DNA of 12,579 nt, from positions 1 to 12,579 of the forward strand of contig DATCLA010000202.1 of the NCBI GenBank assembly GCA_036564195.1, given 5' to 3'. A program made the translations under genes and the position numbers. The notes under the pieces are model-generated. The model did not search any database, was not told the DNA's origin, and worked only from the letters and a program-made list of their open reading frames with translations. Source of the stretch: DATCLA01 sp036564195 (GTDB lineage Bacteria; Bacillota; UBA4882; UBA8346). Shown one piece after another: positions 6,974 to 12,579 of this stretch. Numbering within the stretch: position 1 is the first letter of the stretch; every line of letters begins with the position of its first letter.

Positions 6974-7073
6974 AAAGATCAAGCTCAGGCTGAAATTTTA
7001 AGCGGCTGCAGGTGAAGAAGGATTAAAACTCTTGCATCCCACCGGCTACCATATTAAAATAGGGGAAGATTAA
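6974..7073 (+). pseudogene. Possible decayed short coding remnant upstream of rimO
   Basis: Two adjacent short frames look like halves of one frameshifted peptide. One (6974-7012) reads KDQAQAEILSGC and then stops. The other opens at 7002 and reads AAAGEEGLKLL followed by HPTGYHIKIGED, stopping at 7073. A single-base shift near 7000 would join them. No ribosome binding site or start precedes them and I do not recognise the peptide, so chance is quite possible. The rimO promoter lies inside this segment. Confidence 0.2.
7032..7060 (+). promoter_or_regulatory. Sigma-A-type promoter for rimO-pgsA
   Basis: TTGCAT (7032-7037) and TAAAAT (7055-7060) are spaced by 17 bases, about 57 bases before the rimO start and after the preceding terminator. 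This gives a leader of about 50 bases. Confidence 0.55.
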
Positions 7074-7116
7074 AAACGTGACTTTACACTAGTCTGAGCT
7101 ACGGTGGGAGGAAAAT

Positions 7117-8442
7117 TTGAAAAAGTTTGCGGTTGTATCTTTAGGTTGTGCCAAAAATTTGGTTGATTCGGAAATTATGTTAGGTCAATTAGTCGCTGCC
7201 GGCTGGGAGTTAACCCAGGACTTTGCCGAGGCTGAATTAATCTTAGTTAATACCTGCGGTTTTATTGAGTCCGCCAAAAGGGAATCGATTGAACATATTT
7301 TAACGATGGCCCGATATAAACAGCCGGGGGTGGGCAAATGTCGGAAACTGGTAATAGCCGGCTGTTTAGTCCAACGGTATGCCAAGGAACTGGTCCGGGA
7401 CTTACCGGAAGTGGATTATTGGGTGGGCTTAGGCGAAATCGGCGCGGTGGCTACCAAGATTGAGCAGGAAAGCGCCGACCGTACCCCTGCCTTAACAGCA
7501 CCTTTTTTGAATGAAATTAATCTCCCCCGTTACCAGGTTACGCTGCCTCATACCGCTTATGTGAAAATTGCCGAAGGTTGTAACCATCGCTGTTCCTATT
7601 GTGCGATTCCGTTAATTAAAGGTAGTTTTCGGAGCCGTAATCCGGAGTCGATTGTCTGGGAAACCATCCAGCTGGTACAGGCGGGGGTAAAAGAGGTCAA
7701 TCTGATTGCACAGGATATCACGATGTACGGCCATGATTTAAAACCAGCCTCCAACTTGACAGAGTTATTGCGGCGGATTATTGCCGAGGCCAAACCAAAG
7801 TGGATCCGTTTATTGTATGCCTATCCCTTTGCTGTTGATACTAAGTTGTTGGAGTTAATCGCCGGGGAACCTTCAATCTGTAAATACCTTGACTTACCAA
7901 TTCAACATATTAATCCCAGAATTTTAAAACTGATGAATCGGCCGGACTCACCAGAACTGCTCCGCAGCAAACTCCGGTTGATCCGGGAAATAGTACCGGA
8001 AATTGTGCTACGGACTACTTTTATTGTGGGTTTTCCTACTGAAACCGAAGCGGAATTTGGTGAATTGGTTGATTTTATTAAAGAATTCCATTTTGAGCAT
8101 ATAGGAGTCTTTTGTTACTCCCGCGAAGAGCAGACCGACGCTTACCAACTGAGACCGCAAATTAAAAAGGCAGTGAAAGCCAGACGCCGCCGGATACTCT
8201 TACAGGCCCAGCAGCCCATTGTCCAACAGTTCCTAGGATCACAGGTTAACCGGGAGTTATCAGTGTTAGTTGACCGGGTCTCGCCGGAGGGGCTTGCAGT
8301 GGGCCGGAGTCAGGCATTTGCCCCGGATGTGGACGGAGTCATTTATCTTGAAGGGTATCAGGGCCAACCCGGGAAGTTGGTCCGCTGCCGGGTTACCGGC
8401 CAGGACGGTTATAATCTCCGGGCGGAAGTTCTTACCGACTAA
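7117..8442 (+). CDS. rimO: Ribosomal protein S12 methylthiotransferase RimO
   Basis: RimO is a radical-SAM enzyme that methylthiolates a conserved aspartate of ribosomal protein S12, using two iron-sulfur clusters. The 441-residue protein has the N-terminal UPF0004 domain with three cluster cysteines (C11 in 'SLGCAKNLVDSE', C47 in 'NTCGF', C83 in 'AGCLVQRY'). The radical-SAM triad follows in 'EGCNHRCSYCAIP' (C155, C159, C162), and a TRAM RNA-binding domain occupies about 375-440. 'SLGCAKNLVDSE' and 'IPLIKGSFRSR' distinguish RimO from the tRNA enzymes MiaB and MtaB. The start is TTG at 7117, with GGGAGG (7106-7111) 5 bases upstream and the family N-terminus following directly. pgsA lies 73 bases downstream and is probably cotranscribed, a pairing well known in Bacillota. 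Confidence 0.97.
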   Translation: MKKFAVVSLGCAKNLVDSEIMLGQLVAAGWELTQDFAEAELILVNTCGFIESAKRESIEHILTMARYKQPGVGKCRKLVIAGCLVQRYAKELVRDLPEVDYWVGLGEIGAVATKIEQESADRTPALTAPFLNEINLPRYQVTLPHTAYVKIAEGCNHRCSYCAIPLIKGSFRSRNPESIVWETIQLVQAGVKEVNLIAQDITMYGHDLKPASNLTELLRRIIAEAKPKWIRLLYAYPFAVDTKLLELIAGEPSICKYLDLPIQHINPRILKLMNRPDSPELLRSKLRLIREIVPEIVLRTTFIVGFPTETEAEFGELVDFIKEFHFEHIGVFCYSREEQTDAYQLRPQIKKAVKARRRRILLQAQQPIVQQFLGSQVNRELSVLVDRVSPEGLAVGRSQAFAPDVDGVIYLEGYQGQPGKLVRCRVTGQDGYNLRAEVLTD

Positions 8443-8515
8443 TTTTCGAATGCGTTTAAAGGAGTTTTTGATACCAATCGCGAATTGCAGAGAGTGTCTG
8501 GAGGAATAGAGGGAA

Positions 8516-9073
8516 ATGACATTAGCAAATTGGCTCACCACCTTACGGATTATTTTAGCTCCGGTCTGTGTGGGTATTCTGTTTTGGGATATTCCCAGAC
8601 GCGATCTGTTGGCTGCGGTAATCTTTATTATTGCCGGGTTAACCGATGGCCTGGATGGTTATGCCGCCCGTAGCATGAAGGAGATCAGTACTTTCGGAAA
8701 ATCATTTGATCCTTTTGCCGATAAATTTTTAATTATCTTAACTCTGGTGGTCTTAGCTAACTTGGATCGGGTTTCCTGGGTTGCCGTCTGGATTATTATC
8801 GCCCGAGAAGTACTGATTACCTTTTTAAGATACTTTGCCGGTAAGAAAGGGTTATCAATTGCCGCCAGTCCGTGGGGAAAATTAAAAACATTTTCACAGA
8901 TTGTGGCGATCTCCTTTGTAATGCTGGAGCAGATTTGGAACACCTCCTTTAGCCACTGGCTCTTATGGCTTGCGGTCTGTTTAACAGTTTTTTCCGGTTT
9001 AGACTACCTTTGGCGCTGGCGGGGCGCTTTTACCGGTCCCAAACAGGTTGATTCCAATCTCCAATCGCCCTAA
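8516..9073 (+). CDS. pgsA: CDP-diacylglycerol-glycerol-3-phosphate 3-phosphatidyltransferase
   Basis: This integral membrane enzyme makes phosphatidylglycerol phosphate from CDP-diacylglycerol and glycerol-3-phosphate, the committed step to phosphatidylglycerol. The 185-residue protein has several hydrophobic helices and the complete CDP-alcohol phosphotransferase motif D-x2-D-G-x2-A-R-x8-G-x3-D-x3-D at D44, D47, G48, R52, G61, D65 and D69. The N-terminal 'LANWLTTLRIILAP' is also typical. ATG 8516 is preceded by GGAGGA (8500-8505) and a nearer AGAGGG (8508-8513). In many clostridia the order continues with cinA and recA. Here the operon stops at a terminator and the next gene is inverted. The choice of pgsA over another CDP-alcohol transferase rests on length and the rimO context. 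Confidence 0.93.
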   Translation: MTLANWLTTLRIILAPVCVGILFWDIPRRDLLAAVIFIIAGLTDGLDGYAARSMKEISTFGKSFDPFADKFLIILTLVVLANLDRVSWVAVWIIIAREVLITFLRYFAGKKGLSIAASPWGKLKTFSQIVAISFVMLEQIWNTSFSHWLLWLAVCLTVFSGLDYLWRWRGAFTGPKQVDSNLQSP

Positions 9074-9089
9074 ATGAGGCGGTTTTTTT
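9063..9089 (+). terminator. Rho-independent terminator after pgsA
   Basis: AATCGCC (9063-9069) pairs with GGCGGTT (9078-9084, one G-U) around an 8-base loop, followed by a T-run to 9089. The left arm lies within the last codons of pgsA. The T-run reaches the end of the convergent minus-strand gene. On the minus strand no T-tract follows the hairpin, so it is unlikely to be an efficient terminator in that direction. Confidence 0.75.
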
Positions 9090-10350
9090 ATTTTAGTTTA
9101 CCTCTAACCAACACTTCCAAAGCTTCACAAAGCCGATCGATTTCAAATTTCTGATTATAGCAGCCAAAACTGATCCGGACCATACCGGGGACTGCTTCCG
9201 GCTTCAAATCACTTAATTGCTTAAAGTTAATGTTCAGTAAGTCCATTACATAGCGGCGGGCGCAAAAACAACCATTGCGGACTCCAATGCCATAGTGGTC
9301 GGCCAAGAAATCCGCTACTTGCTGATGGGTAAAGCCAGCCACATTGAAGGCGATTACCCCCACCCGGTTATCCGGGTTTGGGTTATAAATGGTAAGCTGT
9401 GGCATTTGTCGTAAACAGGCTAGGGTATAGGAGATTAATTCATTTTCCTGTTTGACCAGGGTATCCCAGCCGAGCCGGGAGAGGATGCGACAGGCTTCGG
9501 CAGTAGCAATGGCGCCGAGGACATTGGGTGAGCCGGCTTCTTCGTTAGCCGGAGGCTCTTGCCAGACGGGACCGGCAGCAGTTAATGCTTTAACGGTACC
9601 TCCGCCGACCTGACTAGGCAGCCCCTGCGCGAACAAATCCTTAGGCCCGATGAGAAGGCCGGTCCCGAAAGGCGCATACATTTTATGGGCGGAAAATACC
9701 AAAAAGTCCAAGTGGCGGGGGTCATCAGCCGGAAAAAGTTTTACCGGCCGGTGCGGCACCAGTTGCGCTCCATCGACCAAAATTTTACTGCCATAGCGGT
9801 GGGCCATTTCGGCAATGGTATAGATCGGCGGCGTATAACCGGTCACATTGGAAGCGCCGCAGATTGCCACTAGTTTAACCCGGTTTTGATTTTGTTTTAA
9901 ATACTCTTCCAACTGTCCCAAATCAAATTGGCCGTTCCTAATGTCAATTACCGTATGGGGATAGCCGGTCCAGGGCAGCTCGTTAGAGTGATGCTCAAAG
10001 CTGGAGAAGACCACGGATTCCCCTGGTAAGTACGGTAAATAGTGGCGGACCTTATTAATAGAATCAGTGGTGTTCCTGGTAAAAATCACCGTCTGTTTCC
10101 GGAGATCGGCTCCAACAAATTGGGCAATAACGTTCCGGGCCATTTCGTATTGTTCGGTAGAGTATTTGGATTTATACCCGGTACCGCGGTGGACTCCGGC
10201 ATACCAGGCGGCCATGGCCTTAATTTGGTCAATTACGCCTTTAAACGGAGGTGTACTCGCTGCATTGTCCAGATTAATATAGCGTTTAAGCCCTTTACTG
10301 GTTGGAACTTTTTTTTCGTATCCGTAAATTAAATCAGTAAAATCTTTCAT
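9088..10350 (-). CDS. Class V aminotransferase, cysteine desulfurase-like
   Basis: This 420-residue PLP enzyme of the NifS/SufS/IscS superfamily probably takes sulfur from cysteine (or selenium from selenocysteine). Visible features are 'LDNAASTPP' (27-35), 'GVHRGTGYKS' (52-61), the cofactor-stacking histidine in 'SFEHHSNELPW' (H120), D193 in 'LVDGAQ', the Schiff-base lysine in 'SAHKMYAPFGTG' (K223), and 'NEEAGSPNVLGAIA' (269-282). The candidate persulfide cysteine lies in 'GVRNGCFCARR' (C361 or C363), not in the R-x-G-H-x-C-A loop of typical SufS. It therefore belongs to a different branch, and its true substrate is uncertain. GAGGGGTGG lies about 9 bases upstream of the ATG on this strand. 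It is convergent with pgsA and divergent from the spore protein gene, and no iron-sulfur assembly genes are next to it. Confidence 0.85.
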   Translation of the reverse strand: MKDFTDLIYGYEKKVPTSKGLKRYINLDNAASTPPFKGVIDQIKAMAAWYAGVHRGTGYKSKYSTEQYEMARNVIAQFVGADLRKQTVIFTRNTTDSINKVRHYLPYLPGESVVFSSFEHHSNELPWTGYPHTVIDIRNGQFDLGQLEEYLKQNQNRVKLVAICGASNVTGYTPPIYTIAEMAHRYGSKILVDGAQLVPHRPVKLFPADDPRHLDFLVFSAHKMYAPFGTGLLIGPKDLFAQGLPSQVGGGTVKALTAAGPVWQEPPANEEAGSPNVLGAIATAEACRILSRLGWDTLVKQENELISYTLACLRQMPQLTIYNPNPDNRVGVIAFNVAGFTHQQVADFLADHYGIGVRNGCFCARRYVMDLLNINFKQLSDLKPEAVPGMVRISFGCYNQKFEIDRLCEALEVLVRGKLK

Positions 10351-10461
10351 CTGTTTTGGCCACCCCTCTTTAATCTATCTTATGAACCGGCGGGACTTTA
10401 GGACACTGTGGGACGGGATCAGGAGCGGAATTTTTATAATGCCCGCGGGGCCTTGGTACGG

Positions 10462-10487
10462 TTGGCAGGAACCATGAAAACTGCCAA
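10462..10487. repeat. 7-bp perfect inverted repeat in the divergent intergenic region
   Basis: TTGGCAG (10462-10468) and CTGCCAA (10481-10487) flank a 12-base spacer, in the 207-base gap between the divergent aminotransferase and spore protein genes. It could be an operator or a weak hairpin (TCTTT follows). The gap also has a TATAAT box (10435-10440) without a convincing -35, the palindrome CCCGCGGG (10442-10449), and CAAATTA (10521-10527), which fits only loosely with a sigma-G -10. No promoter can be assigned with confidence. Confidence 0.4.
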
Positions 10488-10557
10488 TCTTTCGTGAGAG
10501 TGAACCTTGCCTTTTTAGAGCAAATTAAAATCAAACCAGTTAAAGGAGGTGAAAAGG

Positions 10558-10899
10558 ATGGGTACCGGACAACGCAGAAATACTTATGTTGTCAAAGAAG
10601 CATCGCTCGCCCTTCATAATATGAAATATGAGATTGCCCAGGACTTGAATAATGCCCAGATTATCAATACAGCACCCATTCAAGGTGATTACTGGGGATA
10701 TATGACGGCGAAGGATTGCGGACACGTGGGTGGTCAGATGGTTAAAAACATGATTTTAGCGGCAGAGCGTACTTTGTCCGACCAGGCGGTAGCTAATGTT
10801 CAGTTCGGGTTTAATGCCGGACTGGGCTTGCAAAAACAGAATGATACCGTACCAAATAGTCAGAATTTGGACTTTACTAATTTAGATAATCGTTATTAA
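10558..10899 (+). CDS. Alpha/beta-type small acid-soluble spore protein, extended C-terminus
   Basis: Alpha/beta SASPs coat and protect DNA in the dormant spore and are degraded by the GPR protease at germination. ATG 10558 is chosen because AAAGGAGGTG (10542-10551 region) is 7 bases upstream; the in-frame GTG at 10549 lies inside that site. The 113-residue protein has the first signature 'NMKYEIAQDL' (21-30), containing the K-x-E-I-A context where GPR cuts. The second signature, 'CGHVGGQMVKNMI' (54-66), is followed by 'AAERTL'. Between them lies a short linker with 'GDYWGYMTAKD' (43-53), of the kind seen in clostridial members rather than Bacillus. A tail of about 40 residues (74-113), rich in Asn, Gln and Gly, continues past the usual end of the family. 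Two terminators follow, so it is probably a single-gene transcript, expected to be made in the forespore under sigma-G. Confidence 0.88.
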   Translation: MGTGQRRNTYVVKEASLALHNMKYEIAQDLNNAQIINTAPIQGDYWGYMTAKDCGHVGGQMVKNMILAAERTLSDQAVANVQFGFNAGLGLQKQNDTVPNSQNLDFTNLDNRY

Positions 10900-10957
10900 A
10901 CTTTCCTGCCCCTGTACAGGGCGAATTACGCCCTGTTTACTTTGAAAGTGTCTTTTT
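10900..10957 (+). terminator. Strong terminator after the spore protein gene
   Basis: ACAGGGCG (10916-10923) pairs perfectly with CGCCCTGT (10929-10936) around AATTA. An outer arm, ACTTTC (10900-10905) with GAAAGT (10944-10949), extends the structure, and TCTTTTT follows. This gives a strong two-part stem directly after the stop codon. Confidence 0.8.
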
Positions 10958-10972
10958 AAGATTTTAGTTTGC

Positions 10973-11002
10973 AAAAACTCCTGTCTTCCGGCAGGAGTTT
11001 TT
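10973..11002. terminator. Second terminator, probably bidirectional
   Basis: AAAAACTCCTG (10973-10983) pairs perfectly over 11 bp with CAGGAGTTTTT (10992-11002) around an 8-base loop. The A-tract on one side and T-tract on the other allow function on either strand. It insulates the spore protein gene from the phosphorylase promoter, which starts six bases later. Confidence 0.8.
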
Positions 11003-11007
11003 ACAAT

Positions 11008-11036
11008 TTGACGAGAATCCAAAAGAGTACTAAAAT
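11008..11036 (+). promoter_or_regulatory. Sigma-A-type promoter for the MTAP gene
   Basis: TTGACG (11008-11013) and TAAAAT (11031-11036) are separated by exactly 17 bases. It is the closest match to consensus among the promoters seen in this window. It lies just after a terminator and about 30 bases before the phosphorylase start, giving a leader of roughly 20-25 bases with little room for a riboswitch. Confidence 0.7.
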
Positions 11037-11065
11037 TGGGAACAAATCGCTTTTTGGAGGAAAAA

Positions 11066-11845
11066 ATGGCACACGCAGATTTGGGCATCTTTGGTGGTTC
11101 AGGTTTTTATTCTTTACTGGAAAATGCCGAGGAAATTGCGGTGGAAACGCCTTATGGCGCTCCGAGTGACCGGATTGCTCTGGCCAACCTGGCAGGAAAG
11201 ACAGTCGCTTTTTTGCCACGGCACGGAAAATATCATCAATATCCGCCCCATATGATTAATTACCGAGCCAATCTTTGGGCTATGAAGTCTCTAGGAGTAA
11301 AGCAGATTATCGGGCCATGTGCCGCGGGCAGTCTGCAACCTCAGATTAAACCGGGGGATTTTGTAGTGGTAGACCAATTTGTGGATCGGACTTGGGGCCG
11401 GAAAGACACTTTTTTTGACGGGCCGGTGACCACACACCGCAGTGCGGCCGATCCTTATTGCGCCCGGATGCGGCGCGTTGCCATCGACTGTGCGGAAAAG
11501 TTAGGAATCACCGTGCACCACCGGGGCACGGTAGTGGTGATCTCCGGGCCGCGTTTTGCGACCCGGGCGGAAAGTCGGGAATATAGCAGAAACGGCTGGG
11601 AAGTTATTAATATGACCCAATATCCTGAGGGCTGGCTGGCGCGGGAGTTGGGGCTTTGTTATGTCAATATCGCCCTGATTACCGACTATGATGCGGGATT
11701 AGAAGGTCGCCCCGAGATTAAGCCGGTTACCCATGAAGCGGTTCTGGAGGTGTTTGCCAATAACAACGAACGGTTGAAACAGTTGTTAGTGGCGATGGTG
11801 GAAGCACTTCCCCTTAACCCGGATTGTGATTGCGCCAATACCTGA
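11066..11845 (+). CDS. mtnP: S-methyl-5'-thioadenosine phosphorylase (PNP/MTAP family)
   Basis: The enzyme splits methylthioadenosine with phosphate into adenine and methylthioribose-1-phosphate, clearing the by-product of polyamine synthesis and feeding methionine salvage. ATG 11066 has TGGAGG (11055-11060) 5 bases upstream; a longer in-frame start at 11036 would fall in the promoter -10. The 259-residue protein shows the phosphate-binding 'GGSG' (10-13) and 'RHGKYH' (52-57), 'PCAAGSL' (84-90), 'GPRFATRAES' (161-170), the ribose-contacting 'NMTQYPE' (182-188) and 'TDYDAG' (206-211). D207 and D209 are the MTAP-type residues that favour a 6-amino base, where purine nucleoside phosphorylases of this family have Asn, so MTAP activity is preferred over guanosine/inosine cleavage. 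Related methylthioinosine phosphorylases cannot be fully excluded. No other methionine-salvage gene is in the window. Confidence 0.9.
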   Translation: MAHADLGIFGGSGFYSLLENAEEIAVETPYGAPSDRIALANLAGKTVAFLPRHGKYHQYPPHMINYRANLWAMKSLGVKQIIGPCAAGSLQPQIKPGDFVVVDQFVDRTWGRKDTFFDGPVTTHRSAADPYCARMRRVAIDCAEKLGITVHHRGTVVVISGPRFATRAESREYSRNGWEVINMTQYPEGWLARELGLCYVNIALITDYDAGLEGRPEIKPVTHEAVLEVFANNNERLKQLLVAMVEALPLNPDCDCANT

Positions 11846-11864
11846 TTTTAATTAGGGAGTTTAG

Positions 11865-12332
11865 ATGGTTAGTTCTGATTCCGTCTTAAAAGTGATGATT
11901 ACTTCGCTTCTGCCTTACCTGGAATTACGGGCTGCGATTCCGCTAGCGTGGCAACTGGGTTTTCCGGCACCGTTGGCCTTACTCACAGCGGTGGCCGGTA
12001 ATATGCTGCCGGTAATCCCGGTAATGTTATTGATTCGGCCGGTCGCTAACTGGCTGGATCACATCCCCCTGTTCCACCGTTTCTTTCACTGGCTGTTTAC
12101 CCGGGCCAGGAGCCATCAGGCAGAGGTCAAGAAGTACGGATATTGGGCTTTAACGCTCTTTGTCGCGGTTCCGTTACCCATGACTGGGGCTTGGTCCGGG
12201 GCGGTGATCGCCTGTATCTTAGGGATGCGGAAGCGGTATGCCTTTTTTTCCATTTTTTTTGGGGTACTGATTGCCGGAGTGATTGTGCTCTTGGCAACGT
12301 ACGGTATCGCCCGTCTGTTCCACCAAGGCTAA
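11865..12332 (+). CDS. Small multi-drug export family membrane protein
   Basis: This 155-residue integral membrane protein matches the family annotated 'putative small multi-drug export protein' (PF06695). Despite that name, its transport role is poorly established. Recognisable elements are 'LLPYLELRAAIPLAW' (15-29), 'GNMLPVIPVMLL' (45-56), a basic, aromatic cytoplasmic-looking stretch (about 68-92), and the conserved 'VPLPMTGAWSGAVIA' (102-116). A final hydrophobic helix spans about 127-147. ATG 11865 follows GGGAG (11855-11859) at 5 bases. It starts 19 bases after the MTAP stop, so the two genes are almost certainly cotranscribed. This gives no clear functional link, though export of a salvage by-product is conceivable. 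Confidence 0.85.
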   Translation: MVSSDSVLKVMITSLLPYLELRAAIPLAWQLGFPAPLALLTAVAGNMLPVIPVMLLIRPVANWLDHIPLFHRFFHWLFTRARSHQAEVKKYGYWALTLFVAVPLPMTGAWSGAVIACILGMRKRYAFFSIFFGVLIAGVIVLLATYGIARLFHQG

Positions 12333-12361
12333 GGGAAACTTGACTGGAAACTTGATTTTTT
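12318..12361 (+). terminator. Weak terminator candidate overlapping a tandem repeat
   Basis: TTCCA (12318-12322) pairs with TGGAA (12345-12349), and CAAG (12324-12327) with CTTG (12339-12342), giving a 9-bp stem with a small internal loop. Six T residues (12356-12361) begin only six bases beyond the stem. The same stretch holds GGAAACTTGA twice (12334-12343 and 12346-12355). The imperfect spacing makes termination uncertain. Confidence 0.35.
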
Positions 12362-12529
12362 GGCAGACCCACTGTTGATTGGAGTTTATTTTACTCACTT
12401 TCCGCAGTTCACCTTCTTCTCCAAGTCTACGCTGAATAATTTCTTTAATTCTGAAGGGAAAAGTGCGCCCTATTGCCGAAAATATACTTGATAGTACCCC
12501 CAAGAATTTCTTTAAAGGAGTGAGATAAT

Positions 12530-12556
12530 TAAATCGTCTACGGTTTATTTTTTTTT
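12530..12556 (+). terminator. AT-rich terminator candidate near the window end
   Basis: TAAATCG (12530-12536) pairs with CGGTTTA (12541-12547, one G-U) around TCTA, followed by nine T residues (12548-12556). The stem is short and AT-rich. An isolated Shine-Dalgarno-like AAAGGAG (12514-12520) lies just upstream without any ATG, GTG or TTG start before the hairpin. The rest of 12362-12529 shows no plus-strand gene. Confidence 0.4.
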
Positions 12557-12579
12557 AAAATTTATACATACTAAACCAG

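Noticed and set aside
8270..8509. 79-residue plus-strand frame across the end of rimO, and its 19-codon tail from ATG 8450
   Set aside because: Most of it is an out-of-frame shadow of the rimO TRAM domain, and the tail has no ribosome binding site despite a C-R-E-C motif.
10042..10332. 96-residue plus-strand frame opposite the aminotransferase
   Set aside because: It is a shadow of the well-supported minus-strand PLP enzyme.
10435..10440. TATAAT box in the divergent gap as a sigma-A promoter
   Set aside because: No -35-like hexamer is found 16-18 bases upstream on the plus strand, and none fits on the minus strand.
10495..10527. Sigma-G promoter for the spore protein gene
   Set aside because: CAAATTA (10521-10527) fits the -10, but no -35 element lies at the required distance, so the call is too weak to list.
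10549..10557. GTG at 10549 as the spore protein start
   Set aside because: It lies inside the AAAGGAGGTG ribosome binding site; ATG 10558 is correctly spaced.
11036..11065. Longer start for the MTAP gene at 11036
   Set aside because: It overlaps the promoter -10 box, lacks a ribosome binding site and adds residues outside the family; ATG 11066 has TGGAGG.
1..12579. CRISPR arrays, tRNA or rRNA genes, insertion sequences, phage genes
   Set aside because: No regularly spaced repeats, cloverleaf-like genes, transposase or integrase reading frames were seen; the 16S-like 13-mer at 6453-6465 is far too short to be an rRNA fragment.

Overview
This 12.6 kb window looks like chromosomal housekeeping DNA from an endospore-forming member of the Bacillota, probably a clostridial or Limnochordia-like lineage. 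The genus cannot be fixed from the sequence alone. Supporting signs are a small acid-soluble spore protein gene, strong AGGAGG-type ribosome binding sites, two TTG starts (coaE, rimO), and the neighbourhoods polA-mutM-coaE and rimO-pgsA. I saw no phage, insertion sequence, CRISPR array, tRNA or rRNA.

Layout. The 3' part of nusB opens the window and ends at a Rho-independent terminator. Next comes a tightly packed, overlapping block: a divergent TsaD/Kae1-family paralog, polA and mutM, which share start/stop bases. coaE follows after a long imperfect palindrome. A sigma-A-type promoter then precedes a membrane-anchored lytic transglycosylase. Next is an unrecognised 126-residue protein whose Shine-Dalgarno sequence can be locked in an inverted repeat, and then a terminator. 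A second promoter drives rimO and pgsA, which end at a terminator convergent with a minus-strand class V aminotransferase/cysteine desulfurase-like gene. A spore protein gene is divergent from that gene. After two consecutive hairpin terminators, a well-formed promoter starts a pair made of an MTAP-type nucleoside phosphorylase and a small membrane protein of the 'small multi-drug export' family. The last 250 bases hold weak terminators, a short tandem repeat and a possible minus-strand gene remnant.

How it fits together. Most genes are core functions: rRNA antitermination, DNA replication and repair, coenzyme A synthesis, ribosomal protein S12 methylthiolation, phospholipid synthesis, sulfur mobilisation and methylthioadenosine salvage. 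The points most worth a second look are the altered TsaD paralog translationally coupled to polA; the Shine-Dalgarno-sequestering repeat that reproduces the 3' end of 16S rRNA ahead of the orphan gene; the REP-like palindrome before coaE; and the spore protein with a long extra C-terminal tail. No clearly new multi-gene system is evident.
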